This document shows, in pieces, positions 56,365 through 64,000 of a DNA stretch of 64,000 nucleotides. Both the position numbers and the translations under genes were made by a program. The stretch lies in contig NZ_CP117772.1 of NCBI RefSeq assembly GCF_028623165.1, positions 620,001-684,000 on the forward strand. Reading direction: 5' to 3'. Within the stretch, counting starts at the first letter, position 1; each line of letters begins with the position of its first letter. The notes beneath the pieces were generated by a model that did no database searches, was not told the origin of the DNA, and saw only the letters and a program-made list of their open reading frames with translations. This stretch comes from Nostoc sp. UHCC 0926 (GTDB lineage Bacteria; Cyanobacteriota; Cyanobacteriia; Cyanobacteriales; Nostocaceae).

Positions 56365-57330
56365 CCCGGATTTCTCACAAATTCGGAAAAGAATGGGGTA
56401 AAAACTGCTACAATTTATATATGGTAAGCATTCCAGCAATTATAAGGCATGACCCAACTAGCAGAGCGATCGCTCCCAAAACAGTTCAAATTTGAGCAAC
56501 CAAAATCGCCCCCAGTTGTAGTTAATTTCCAGGGTGGACAGGTAACATCCGATGCCGGACTAAGCTTAATTGCTGAAATAGACAAAAAACTACAAATAAC
56601 ATCACAGTTTGCACAGTGTTTCCAAGATTACCGAAAACCAAATCGAATTGACCATACAGTAGAAAGCTTAATTACACAAAGGATATACGAACTGGTCATG
56701 GGGTATGAAGACTTAAATGATCACGAGGAATTACGTCATGATCCAATGTTTGCTATAGCATTAGGAAAAAGAATTGGAATAGAGGATAAGCAGGCAAAGT
56801 TGGCAGGAAAGAGTACATTAAACCGACTAGAACATTGCCCTGAAGATGTAGAACAAGGAGCAGACAATCGTTACCATAAAATTGGGCACTCTTCATTAGA
56901 AATTGAAAGTCTATTTGTCAAAATATTTCTCGAATCTTACGCAAAAGAGCCAAGACAAATTATTTTAGATTTAGATGTAACTGATGACTTAGTACACGGC
57001 AATCAAGAGCAAGTTTTCTTCAATACTTATTATAGGGGATACTGTTATGCTCCACTTTACATATTTTGTGGAAAACATTTATTAGCAGCCAAACTTTGCC
57101 CTTCTAATATAGACCAAGCCTGAGGGGGCGTTAGAAGAATTGCAGAGAGTCGTTAAACAAATACGTCAACAATGGCAGAATGCCGAGATTTTAGTACGAG
57201 GAGATAGTGCCTATTCCAGAGACGATATCATGACATGGTGTGAGTCACAGACTGGGGTTAACTACGTTTTTGGATTGGCGCAAAATAGTCGTTTAATTCA
57301 GATGACTACCACGACTAAAAATAGAGCCTC
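56365..57330 (+). mobile_element. IS1380-like insertion sequence, right end lost
   Basis: The left end is CCCGGATTTCTCAC at 56365, disrupting the ester cyclase gene, and the transposase starts 84 bases inside. No matching right end (GTGAGAAATCCGGG) follows. The transposase breaks off and a fragment of an unrelated minus-strand gene begins at about 57330. Related end motifs at 9348, 10088 and 10186 suggest that MITEs of this element are spread in the genome. Confidence 0.65.
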
Positions 57331-57346
57331 GCTTGAGTATCGTTAG
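56449..57346 (+). pseudogene. IS1380-family transposase, frameshifted and 3'-truncated
   Basis: The first 224 codons read MTQLAERSLPKQFKFEQPK, then FQGGQVTSDAGLSLIAEIDK, a classic IS1380 start. ILDLDVTDDLVHGNQEQVFF holds the first catalytic Asp region (LDLDxTDxxxHG). At GCCTGAGGGGGCG (57118-57130) the frame stops; one inserted base there separates it from LEELQRVVKQIRQQW and LVRGDSAYSRDDIM (second Asp, RGDS) in the next frame. After LIQMTTTTK the rest, with the catalytic Glu, is missing. Not functional. Confidence 0.85.
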
Positions 57347-57448
57347 ACCACCCTGGCAATAAGGACACTTAAGTAAAGTCTTCCCCCTGTTGATATCTTC
57401 AATACATATCAAGATACCTTCTTCATTTACACCATATTTTAGCCACAT
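57328..57448 (-). pseudogene. CoiA-like N-terminal fragment at the IS junction
   Basis: From ATG 57448 leftward: MWLKYGVNEEGILICIED, INRGKTLLKCPYCQGGLT. A start with a short beta-strand, GK and a CPYC pair followed by GGLT resembles competence protein CoiA-type N-termini. The frame runs into IS-derived sequence around 57330. Only about 40 native codons remain. Confidence 0.4.
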
Positions 57449-57755
57449 TGCCACACCATTATTGAATAGTTAAAGTTGCTCCTACAAGTGTGCTTCAACT
57501 TTTCAAAAATGTATCTATCTTCTGGGCTAAGTAATGTTGATTTGAAGAATGTAAGTGCAATGGAATCAAGCGTAGGCATCGCTTGAGGATAAGTGTGTTT
57601 TGTGTTAATGGATACCCAAAAATTTCTTAGAGGAAAAAAAAGGAAAGTGAAGGCGTTGGCGATCGCCTTACAGCAAGGCGATGCCTACAGCTGGCTACAC
57701 CTACGCACTCCTAAACCCGTTAATGGGGGATAATCTACTGGCAAAGTAACTCTCA

Positions 57756-58419
57756 GTGACACCCTTGGAACCCAATCAGTTAAACCTATTCTCAGATGTG
57801 ACCCTCACACCAGCACTTTTGACAGAGACACTGGTGATGAGTGCTGATGCCCTGCTGAAGTGGAAAGCGCAAATTTTGGACTATCAGCAACGGGTGAGGC
57901 AGAGCAAACCACCAGAGCAGACGGCGTTATTTGACCTTGCACCCACCAACCACTGCGACCCAGACGGGATTGATCCGTTCTTACTGCGGCTTGTGCCAAT
58001 GTCGTTTTGGAGGATGCCAACAGATGCGGGTAGCGCCGCTATTTATTTTGTGATCGATAATGCCATGCCCTTGCTGTTGTATGTTGGTGAAACTTGCCGT
58101 TCTGGTAAACGGTGGAAAGGTGAGCATGGATGCAAGCAATATCTAGATAGTTATACCAATTCTTTGTGAAACTGCACAAAATCAGGCTTGGTCAGACTTG
58201 GGGCAAAATCCCCTTGTCCTATGCAACCTCATAGATAATTGGTATTACCATTCACTGTATTATCATTATGGACTCCAACGAGAAGTGAGCATCGCTTTCT
58301 GGTGGGATGCACCCACTGACCGACGCGCACGGCAAGAGTTGGAATTGAACCTTATTTTGAAGTGGCTCACCCCTTTTAATAAAGAAAACTGGGAGCGCTG
58401 GGGGCAACCGTTTGGGTAG
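57756..58419 (+). pseudogene. GIY-YIG nuclease-like protein with two frameshifts
   Basis: The frame from GTG 57756 covers 137 residues: MTPLEPNQLNLFSDVTLTPA, RMPTDAGSAAIYFVIDNAMP, LLLYVGETCRSGKRWKGEHG. AIYFV and YVGET are the GIY and YIG strands. After YLDSYTNS the frame stops at TGA. The continuation KLHKIRLGQTWGKIPLSYATS lies one frame over, and a further shift near 58230 leads into DNWYYHSLYYHYGLQREVS and ELNLILKWLTPFNKENWERW. Two shifts make assembly error alone less likely. Restored length about 222 aa. Confidence 0.75.
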
Positions 58420-58488
58420 GGTAAAGAGAACTTAAATATTGCTGTATTCTTATAGTCAGTGTTTTTACTGCTAAATACCTAAATTTTT

Positions 58489-59142
58489 ATGCATCGCTCA
58501 TACACTGCATGGCTTGTGACAGTCGCCTTGGCTTTAATTAGTTTTGGGTTAGATGTAAAAAGTGCGATCGCACAACAGCTTTACACATTCAATGCCACTT
58601 ATGACGTATTCTCCACGTCTAAACCCATCACACCAGATGTTTCAGAAACAACTATTTCAGGGCAAAGTATTGATGCTCCTTATGATTTAACGAAAGTTAG
58701 CGGTTTAACCTACAGCCAAGTTAACTTTGCTACTGGAGAGTTCCGATTTAACACAGATGCCGCAACATTTGGCTTGCAGGGCTTGCCAGTAGGCGAGGTA
58801 GTGTTGTTTGGTAATGGCAGTAATAAATTGTTTGGCACAAATAACGCTACTGGAGTAATTGACTTTCTCTCCTCAAAAGGCACTGCCACAAATATTTTTA
58901 CTATTACTAGTGGTGAAGGTTTATTTAAAGGCGCCATCGGCACACTGACACTTAGAGAGGTTTATCAAATCAGTCTAGACCCAAATATTCCGACCACAGG
59001 CAAATCAAAAGTCAGTGGAAGCATTCAGGTATTTTCAAAAAACATTCCAGAGCCAAGCACTACTACTGCGTCGGCTCTTATAGGCATGATGGGGGCGGCT
59101 TTTTGGCTGCGCCGACAAAGAAATACGCCCACTTCTGGCTGA
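58489..59142 (+). CDS. PEP-CTERM-anchored exported protein
   Basis: 217 aa. The signal peptide covers 1-28 (AWLVTVALALISFGLDV, cleavage after SAIA). The mature part is beta-rich without known motifs (YTFNATYDVFSTSKPITPD, FGLQGLPVGEVVLFGNG). The C-terminus has the sorting signal IPEPSTTTASALIGMMGAAF and then LRRQR: PEP motif, hydrophobic helix, basic tail. Exosortase should process it for the cell envelope or matrix. No exosortase gene is in the window. No clear Shine-Dalgarno. Confidence 0.85.
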   Translation: MHRSYTAWLVTVALALISFGLDVKSAIAQQLYTFNATYDVFSTSKPITPDVSETTISGQSIDAPYDLTKVSGLTYSQVNFATGEFRFNTDAATFGLQGLPVGEVVLFGNGSNKLFGTNNATGVIDFLSSKGTATNIFTITSGEGLFKGAIGTLTLREVYQISLDPNIPTTGKSKVSGSIQVFSKNIPEPSTTTASALIGMMGAAFWLRRQRNTPTSG

Positions 59143-59509
59143 CATAAAAACATGATGTATAGTCAAATTCAATTCAGCATTTATAGGGTTTACCGAACTA
59201 ATAATTTTGCAGTTTTCTACACCTTGTAATCCACCTAATAATTCTTGCGGTAATCATCACTTATCTTGAATCGAGTGAGGGCGATGTCTGCGACGGGCTA
59301 CGCCTACGCTTAGTTTCCTCTAAGAATGGGGGCTACGCCGGGAGCAACTACCAATTAAATTACTTTGGCTGCTACTTTACCTAATGCTGTCTCCAAACGA
59401 CTGGTAAATTCTGAGGAGCGATCGCGAATTGGTAGGGCGATGAGCAGGAGCCAAAGCAGGATGTATTGATTTGGTCAGTTTTAAAACAACTGCCTTTGCC
59501 CTGTTTAGA
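59143..59509. other. Intergenic with a gene-end remnant
   Basis: Minus strand 59355-59475 is open between two stops and reads NQYILLWLLLIALPIRDRSS, then EFTSRLETALGKVAAKVI. It looks like the last 40 residues of a lost gene (hydrophobic segment plus amphipathic helix); I cannot identify it. Positions 59280-59345 contain the GGGCTACGCC-type palindromic repeats common in these genomes. Confidence 0.4.
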
Positions 59510-59944
59510 TCACTTAGGCGCACGAAAACCAGCAAGTTGTGCTGTATTCGCATCTTTAAAACAAATATCCGGCTTTACTTTTTCATAATCTAAGGTTTTG
59601 GGTACGTGATAAATGTTGCCTCTCTTATTCGTAATCTTGCCTTTTACCTGTGCATCACTTGGGCAAGTTGTTTGGTTTTGTGGTTTCACCCCTAGACTTT
59701 GTGCTGCTGCTAAAACTGCTGTTTTATTCCCCGCCGATGCTGGCTTCTTAGAGTTAGAAGTTGTATTTCCAGGGATAGGACTAGCTGCTGTACTAGAGGC
59801 AGGACTAGCTGGAGCAACAGCAGTTGGTGAAGAAGGCGTAGTACTAGTAGATTCTTCAGGTTTCTTTCCACAACTACTTAGGAGCAGTACTGTAAATAAC
59901 GTCACTATCATGCTCAGTGACATTCGTTTAAGTTGATTGTTCAT
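59510..59944 (-). CDS. Lipoprotein with a C-terminal sunset-like domain
   Basis: 144 aa. The signal is MSLSMIVTLFTVLLLSSCGK with lipobox LSSC near residues 22-25, so it should be lipidated. A Ser/Thr/Pro/Ala-rich linker (about 30-75) follows. The last 50 residues (CPSDAQVKGKITNKRGNIYH, VPKTLDYEKVKPDICF, then AQLAGFR) carry the GNIYHxP ... CF ... AGFR pattern of the small 'sunset' domain often linked to nucleases or SLH proteins. It lies 48 bp downstream of the BON gene on the same strand, so the two may be co-transcribed. Confidence 0.8.
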   Translation of the reverse strand: MNNQLKRMSLSMIVTLFTVLLLSSCGKKPEESTSTTPSSPTAVAPASPASSTAASPIPGNTTSNSKKPASAGNKTAVLAAAQSLGVKPQNQTTCPSDAQVKGKITNKRGNIYHVPKTLDYEKVKPDICFKDANTAQLAGFRAPK

Positions 59945-59992
59945 TGCCGTTAATTCTTGCTCCTCATCCTCTAATATTTAATTCCCAATATT

Positions 59993-60343
59993 TTACCCGA
60001 TACTGACTTCATCACTCTGCACATCACTAGCGCCACTCACCCCCTTGGCAGTCTCCACCAATTGTGCCAATATCTCTTGTGTTGCTACTTCTCCCTTTAA
60101 AACTACGCTACTTCCCAACTGAGCAACATAGACAGAATCAATCTCATCAAATTGTGAGTCTTCGTCAAAAGCTAGGGCCACTCTTTTTGCTAAACCACTT
60201 TGGTCATATTCTCCATTTAGTCCGACTCGTTCCAGAGGAATAGTTTCCCCTGATTCGGAAGAAGAAGCAATTAGAGTCGGATCTGGATTAACTTGAGCAT
60301 CTTCTGGTAATTCAAGTCCAAACAGTCTTTGTAACCAACCCAT
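59993..60343 (-). CDS. BON-domain protein
   Basis: 116 aa. A short N-terminus (MGWLQRLFGLELPEDAQ) and acidic linker precede a BON fold at about 45-113: LAKRVALAFDEDSQFDEIDS, VYVAQLGSSVVLKGEVATQE, TAKGVSGASDVQSDEV. BON domains usually bind phospholipid or act in envelope homeostasis; no signal peptide is evident, though the MGWLxxLFG start could be a membrane-associating helix. The Shine-Dalgarno is weak. Confidence 0.8.
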   Translation of the reverse strand: MGWLQRLFGLELPEDAQVNPDPTLIASSSESGETIPLERVGLNGEYDQSGLAKRVALAFDEDSQFDEIDSVYVAQLGSSVVLKGEVATQEILAQLVETAKGVSGASDVQSDEVSIG

Positions 60344-60465
60344 AACTGTAATTTCTCTTATCGTATAGATTTAAATACAGTTAATTATTGCACTGATCTG
60401 CGCTATAAACTTGCGTTGCCCTGAGCTTTGTCGTACCACTTAAGAGCGTCTCCAAGAGTTGGGTT

Positions 60466-60624
60466 GAAGTGCGGTAAACTACGCTCTCCAGGACAAGAGA
60501 ACTAAATTTCCCTTTGGTGGTAGACTTCGTAAAGGTTAACGTTTCTCCTTTAAAGTCGGTGTCTGGAGCTTGAGGGCTTCACTGACGTGGCAACCAGTAA
60601 AAAGACAGATGGCGAACAAAGCGC
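60466..60624. repeat. Dispersed repeat, copy 1 (about 160 bp)
   Basis: From GAAGTGCGGTAAACTACGCT to GGCGAACAAAGCGC the sequence matches 62892-63053 with a few substitutions and a 4-base indel. It reaches into the upstream part of the DUF1400 reading frame, which is why the most upstream ATG (60570) is not a credible start. Confidence 0.8.
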
Positions 60625-60680
60625 GATCGCAAATCAATTGCGGGCGCTTGATGAAAACGCTACGCAAACAATTAGGATTT

Positions 60681-61802
60681 ATGAGATATTTACGTCATGT
60701 GGTGCTGAGTATATGTAGTTGCATGGTATTACTGAGGACGACTGTAATGCCCTGTTTTGCCGCTGAGAAAATTATTTTTCGCTATGGTGTATTTGAAGAA
60801 TCCCTACCTGTTGCTGATTTACGTAAGTATGCACAAAGGCAAGAAGTTTCTTCTGATTTGCAATTTTTTCTCAAATTTTTCAGTCGGGAAGAACAATTTG
60901 AGTTTCATCAGGCGCTACAAGTAAAAGCATCTCTTGATATTGTGGCTTTGGATAAGCTGTTAAATACAGAACTAGCTAAAGAAATTCTATCTGCGGTTTC
61001 CCAAGGTATCGCCCGTCGTGACCAAGCCGGGGTAGAAGCACTAGATGCGGCTGTGATCATTGGGGCGAATTCTCAAGAGGGTTTGGGGATCATCAGCTTT
61101 CTTGAAGCATATCCTAGTCAAAGACTAGTTATTAATGTTCCAGCAGTGTTAAAAATAGCAAGTAAGTTAAATCTATCTCCGGTTGAAATACCACCTAAAG
61201 ATAACTTAAGTTCTACACCTTTATGGCAACTAGAAGTTCAATATCAACAATTTACTACTCAAGGAAAGCAATTCCAGGCTTGCTTGTTTGGGGATTCTGT
61301 AACTGCCGAAATGGGTAAGACTCTGGGGAAAGATACTTTTAATTTTGCCTTAAATGGGATCAGCAGTATTTCACTTGTTGAGCAGCTAAAACTTCTCATT
61401 CCAACTAAAGTGAAATGCGAAAAAGCTGTGATTGCTATTGGGGGTAATGATGCCTGGTATGGATTAAGTGATTCCTTATTTGCGAACAAACTCCAAGATT
61501 CAATTTCCTTAGTGCGAAGCCTTGGGAGTAATCAAATATTCTTAATCCCCGCTTTTTACTCAACAGTTGCCGCTAGTAAAGATCCAAGTATTTCCGCAAC
61601 AAATCTTCGGGTAGAGCAAATGAATACTGTGATGAATCAAGTTGCAATTAAAAATCATATCCCATTGGAACTACAACAGGTTCAATCATTAAATGAGAAT
61701 CAGGCTTTGAAAGATGATTTAAGTTCAGAAGATGGCGCTCATTTAAATAATGAGGGAATAAATATTTATCGGCAGGCTTTATTAAAGATTCTAGGTAAAT
61801 AA
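60681..61802 (+). CDS. Exported DUF1400-SGNH hydrolase fusion
   Basis: 373 aa from ATG 60681, chosen because TTAGGATTT places AGGA 4 bases before it and the protein then begins with a signal peptide (MRYLRHVVLSICSCMVLLRT ... CFA-AEK). The frame is open to 60570, but that part is dispersed repeat. Residues about 30-165 are DUF1400 (IIFRYGVFEESLPVADLRKY, EILSAVSQGIARRDQAG). The second half is a GDSL/SGNH esterase: block I FGDSVTAEM near 204, block III IGGNDAW near 255, and a C-terminal DGAHLN with the Asp-x-x-His dyad near 353-356. It likely removes acyl groups from an exopolysaccharide or lipid in the periplasm. Confidence 0.85.
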   Translation: MRYLRHVVLSICSCMVLLRTTVMPCFAAEKIIFRYGVFEESLPVADLRKYAQRQEVSSDLQFFLKFFSREEQFEFHQALQVKASLDIVALDKLLNTELAKEILSAVSQGIARRDQAGVEALDAAVIIGANSQEGLGIISFLEAYPSQRLVINVPAVLKIASKLNLSPVEIPPKDNLSSTPLWQLEVQYQQFTTQGKQFQACLFGDSVTAEMGKTLGKDTFNFALNGISSISLVEQLKLLIPTKVKCEKAVIAIGGNDAWYGLSDSLFANKLQDSISLVRSLGSNQIFLIPAFYSTVAASKDPSISATNLRVEQMNTVMNQVAIKNHIPLELQQVQSLNENQALKDDLSSEDGAHLNNEGINIYRQALLKILGK

Positions 61803-62171
61803 CGATTCTGCCTTTTCGAGGGAATATACAAAAAACCCCGCCTAGTAACGTATTTCCTCTAATAATTGGTGGGGTGGGCGATGTCTACGACGCGCTATTC
61901 GGCGTCGCTTGGGTTTTCCTCTCTACAAGAAGCTCTTGCTAGCTTGCTTCCACGTTCGCGGAGCGTCTGTCTGCGACACGCTGCGCGAACGTAGAGAAGT
62001 GGTACGGCGCTGCTCAGTGACCGCCAACTCTTGGAGACGCTCCGCGTAGCTTGCTTCCACGAAGTGGTACGGCATCAATTAACATTTAAAATACTGCTGT
62101 GGTCAATCACGACCAGATAGCCTTAGAGAAAAACTTAGATTTAACATTTTTCTAGCTCACTCCTGACACAG
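61803..62171. other. Intergenic with palindromic repeats
   Basis: 61860-62075 is a mosaic of short palindromic repeats (GCGTCGCTTGGG, GCTTGCTTCCACG, GGTACGGC) typical of Nostoc intergenic DNA. It includes the hairpin at 61954-61990. No gene. Confidence 0.5.
61954..62000. repeat. Palindromic repeat element, copy 1
   Basis: GTTCGCGGAGCGT pairs with ACGCTGCGCGAAC around a CTGTCTGCGAC loop (one mismatch), followed by GTAGAGAAGTG. The same unit occurs at 62850-62897. Confidence 0.7.
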
Positions 62172-62207
62172 TGACTTTAGTCATGGTCAGACTCATGACT
62201 AAAGTCA
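62172..62207. promoter_or_regulatory. Perfect 14-bp inverted repeat upstream of a small exported protein
   Basis: TGACTTTAGTCATG (62172-62185) and CATGACTAAAGTCA (62194-62207) are exact inverses 8 bases apart, about 115 bp before the ATG at 62322. The AGTCATG core and its position fit a response-regulator operator of the NarL/LuxR type; a hairpin in the mRNA leader is the alternative. Confidence 0.5.
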
Positions 62208-62321
62208 GAGGTGGTTTTGCAAAGAGGTAAATATGATTGTGACATCAAGCATCGGTATTAAGAGATGTTGAAAAAATCTTAATTTCTCGCTTGCTTACTA
62301 AAATTATTTGAGGATATTTGC

Positions 62322-62618
62322 ATGAAACGTTTTGCTTATGCTGCTCTGTGCGCTGCTGTAATTTTTTTGCCGACAGTAGCTTCGGCTCAAGAAGTCTATC
62401 ATCGGGAAGTACATCAGCAACATCGGATTACTCAAGGTGTTGAAAATGGCAGTATTAACAAACGTGAATATCGTTCATTGGAACGGAAAGAAGCATCTTT
62501 AAATGCGGCTCGGAGACATGACTTGAGAAATGGACGTTTAACTAGTCGGGAACGGCAACAACTCAACCGCCGAGAAAACTCCATTTCCCATTCTATTTAT
62601 CACGATAAGCATAACTAA
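62322..62618 (+). CDS. Small exported basic protein
   Basis: 98 aa. The signal peptide is KRFAYAALCAAVIFLPTVAS followed by AQ-EV. The mature part is highly charged and helical (QQHRITQGVENGSINKREYR, SLERKEASLNAARRHDLRNG, RLTSRERQQLNRRENS). It has two related helical segments of the form xxGxxNGxx(T/N)xRExxxLxRxE, an internal duplication reminiscent of EF-hand-like pairs without the acidic loop. Function unknown; periplasmic. A terminator follows 130 bp downstream. Confidence 0.8.
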   Translation: MKRFAYAALCAAVIFLPTVASAQEVYHREVHQQHRITQGVENGSINKREYRSLERKEASLNAARRHDLRNGRLTSRERQQLNRRENSISHSIYHDKHN

Positions 62619-62749
62619 GGATTTCTTGAACAGAAAATAGTTAATAACACCCTCAATCTACTATTCTTCAGTCAATAGCCTAAAAACAAGACATAAAGAT
62701 TGATCTAAGCAATTTGAGACTCTTGATTTGGGAGTTGATTTGGAATAAG

Positions 62750-62788
62750 ACTCGTCCGAAATCTAATTTGGGACGAGTTTTATTTTTT
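62750..62788 (+). terminator. Rho-independent terminator
   Basis: ACTCGTCC (62750-62757), a 13-nt loop and GGACGAGT (62771-62778) are followed by TTTATTTTTT. This is the clearest intrinsic terminator in the window, placed after the small exported protein gene. Confidence 0.8.
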
Positions 62789-62849
62789 CAGACTGAGGGA
62801 TGAAATAAGCAGTGATTACGAAAGTTACGCGCTCTTTACTGAACTTGTT

Positions 62850-62897
62850 GTTCGCATAGCGTCTGTCTGCGACACGCTGCGCGAACGTAGAGAAGTG
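62850..62897. repeat. Palindromic repeat element, copy 2
   Basis: GTTCGCATAGCGT ... ACGCTGCGCGAAC plus GTAGAGAAGTG, matching 61954-62000. It runs directly into copy 2 of the 160-bp repeat. Confidence 0.7.
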
Positions 62898-63053
62898 CGG
62901 TAAACTACGCTCCCCAGGACAAGAGAACTAAATTTCCCTTTGGTGGTAGACTTTGTAAAGGTTAACGTTTCTCCTTTGAAGTCGGTCGCGTCTGGAGCTT
63001 GAGGGCTTGACTGACGCGGCAACCAGTAAAAAGACAGATGGCAACCAAAGCGC
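62892..63053. repeat. Dispersed repeat, copy 2 (about 160 bp)
   Basis: Matches 60466-60624. A 65-codon minus-strand frame over it is a by-product of the repeat and is not annotated as a gene. Confidence 0.8.
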
Positions 63054-63179
63054 TTACGCCTACGACGGGCGCTTCAGCCATCGCGCTGCTTGGTGAACTC
63101 GTCGCTCCCCAAATCTTGCGTTCTGTCCGCAAGGCTCAGTTATATCTACTTTTGTAAACTTTATGGTGGAGGATAAAGA

Positions 63180-63425
63180 ATGAATAAAAAATCATTGTTT
63201 TCAGGAATTGCTCTAGCAACAGCAGTTCTTCATTCTCTACACAGCCCACAGAATTTTGCTTTACTACGTCGCATTGCACTCAATGCCTTAGAACGAGAAA
63301 CATCTTTTCGTCGCAGTATTCGCCAAAAATCACGGCGAGCCGCGATGAACGATCAGTATATGATTTCTGTGTTGGCCGCTGCTGTCTCAAACTCTAATTC
63401 CGTACTATTATCCACCTGTCAATAG
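63180..63425 (+). pseudogene. ISAs1-like transposase, C-terminal remnant
   Basis: Of 81 codons, NFALLRRIALNALERETSFR, RSIRQKSRRAAMNDQYMIS and VLAA match the conserved C-terminal end of ISAs1-type transposases. The first 20 codons (MNKKSLFSGIALATAVLHSL) look like an unrelated or chance signal-like start and lack the transposase core. No DDE residues remain. Probably a dead fragment; expression from the ATG at 63180 is possible. Confidence 0.55.
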
Positions 63426-63628
63426 GGTTTGAGATGCGCTAACCCTGGCGTGTAAACAAGCTTTTGATTGCACACCCACCGCCAGCGATCGCGGATCGTG
63501 AAACACTTCAGGTAGTCTTTTTCCTGGCCAAATATCTTGGCGAAAACTACTGGCAAACTCCCGCAGCAAAGTAGATGTTGGTATGCAATACCTAGTTTAT
63601 CCAGTAGTCGAGCAGCATTAGTTTTCAT
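63419..63628 (-). pseudogene. Remnant with a YbaK/EbsC-like start
   Basis: From ATG 63628: MKTNAARLLDKLGIAYQ is the typical start of YbaK/EbsC (Cys-tRNA(Pro) deacylase) proteins. After about 17 codons similarity ends and the frame reads LLCCGSLPVVFAKIFGQEKD and further unrelated residues to a stop at 63419. It starts 6 bases after the VapC stop and may originally have followed the toxin gene. Most of the family's 155 residues are missing. Confidence 0.5.
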
Positions 63629-63633
63629 TGCTC

Positions 63634-64000
63634 TTATTCCCAATCTTCAATCACCAGTCCACTAACGCGACTAAATTCTCTTGTGTTGTGCGTGACTAGC
63701 GTCAAGTTATTCACTAGCGCGATCGCTGCAATCTGTAAATCATTTAGCCCAATTGGTGTACCAAGTATCCCTAACTCTGCCCGAATTGTGCCAAAAATCC
63801 GAGATGCCCGATCATCAAAAGGCAAAGATACAAAATTATTTAAGAATGCTTCTTGTAATGTTAAAGTACGTGTGGGATTATTACTTCGCATTGCACCATA
63901 GAATAGTTCGGCTTTTACTACCGAACAAACAACAATATCTGCTGGTGATAGCGATTCTAACCTCTGCCTCACAGCAGACATAGGACGATTCAGATAAACA
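63634..64000 (-). CDS. VapC-type PIN-domain toxin (5' end outside window)
   Basis: The frame is open to the right edge (VYLNRPMSAVRQRL), so the start and the first catalytic Asp (usually in MxxLLDTN) lie beyond 64000; the internal Met at 63981 is not the real start. Visible PIN residues are the Glu in VVKAELFYGAM, the Asp in IGLNDLQIAAIAL and the tail THNTREFSRVSGLVIEDW. VapC proteins are tRNA- or rRNA-cleaving ribonucleases held by a VapB antitoxin, expected just outside the window. Confidence 0.88.
   Translation of the reverse strand, partial: VYLNRPMSAVRQRLESLSPADIVVCSVVKAELFYGAMRSNNPTRTLTLQEAFLNNFVSLPFDDRASRIFGTIRAELGILGTPIGLNDLQIAAIALVNNLTLVTHNTREFSRVSGLVIEDWE

Noticed and set aside
60570..60680. 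N-terminal extension of the DUF1400-SGNH protein
   Set aside because: It is coded by a dispersed repeat, and a start with AGGA and a proper signal peptide exists at 60681.
62825..63022. 65-codon minus-strand frame
   Set aside because: It is produced by the two dispersed repeats and would recur wherever they do.
1..64000. tRNA or rRNA genes
   Set aside because: None was recognised by eye; this was not a computed scan, so an overlooked tRNA cannot be fully excluded.

Overview
The window is cyanobacterial, most likely from a filamentous Nostocales genome. The octamer GCGATCGC (HIP1) recurs throughout. Intergenic DNA carries heptamer tandem repeats and dispersed palindromes of the kind known from Nostoc-like genomes. 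The protein families also fit: a TubC-docked NRPS, a STAND-WD40 protein, giant RTX/CARDB/Calx-beta proteins, PEP-CTERM and DUF1400 proteins. All calls were made by reading the sequence; no similarity search was run.

Layout. (1) 0-9 kb: a nonribosomal peptide locus. The start of a TubC-docked megasynthase runs off the left edge. A membrane-anchored alpha/beta hydrolase follows on the + strand. Two minus-strand NRPS genes come next: C-A-PCP-TE, then C-A-PCP with a frameshift in an A8 run. (2) 9-14.4 kb: an accessory zone of small, often broken genes and MITE-like repeats. It includes an ArsR/SRPBCC pair, a frameshifted gene coupled to an HNH nuclease, and an operon whose first gene has a TGA stop. 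(3) 14.4-26 kb: a 2549-aa RTX protein divergent from a 1188-aa STAND NTPase with 14 WD40 repeats. About 370 bp of one small gene occurs at both 10.24 and 26.15 kb in the same orientation and brackets this block. (4) 27.1-55.3 kb: three enormous minus-strand ORFs (1845, 2623 and 4931 aa) that read as one ancestral gene of about 9,400 codons. Encoded parts are a metzincin, CARDB, cadherin and Ig repeats, an Rhs/YD segment, a dockerin-like segment, beta-propellers, a GxSxG hydrolase-like part, a DNA/RNA non-specific nuclease, a second HExxH segment, PKD and Calx-beta repeats. (5) 55.5-64 kb: decaying mobile-element territory (IS1380-like, ISAs1-like, interrupted ester cyclase, GIY-YIG pseudogene). 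Intact small genes sit among it: PEP-CTERM, sunset-type lipoprotein, BON, DUF1400-SGNH, a small periplasmic protein and a VapC toxin entering from the right edge.

Most interesting points. Inside the 4931-aa ORF lies a complete antisense pentapeptide-repeat gene with its own Shine-Dalgarno and terminator hairpin. It is codon-aligned with the giant frame, so its ADLxx repeats read on the other strand as QIGxx repeats of the giant protein. The break between the 2623- and 4931-aa ORFs is a five-copy heptamer tract; losing exactly one copy would fuse the two frames without a stop, which is the layout of a phase-variable contingency locus. A second five-copy heptamer lies in frame 2.6 kb upstream within the coding region.

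The many nonsense codons and frameshifts could partly be assembly errors in homopolymers and repeats. Where that matters it is said.
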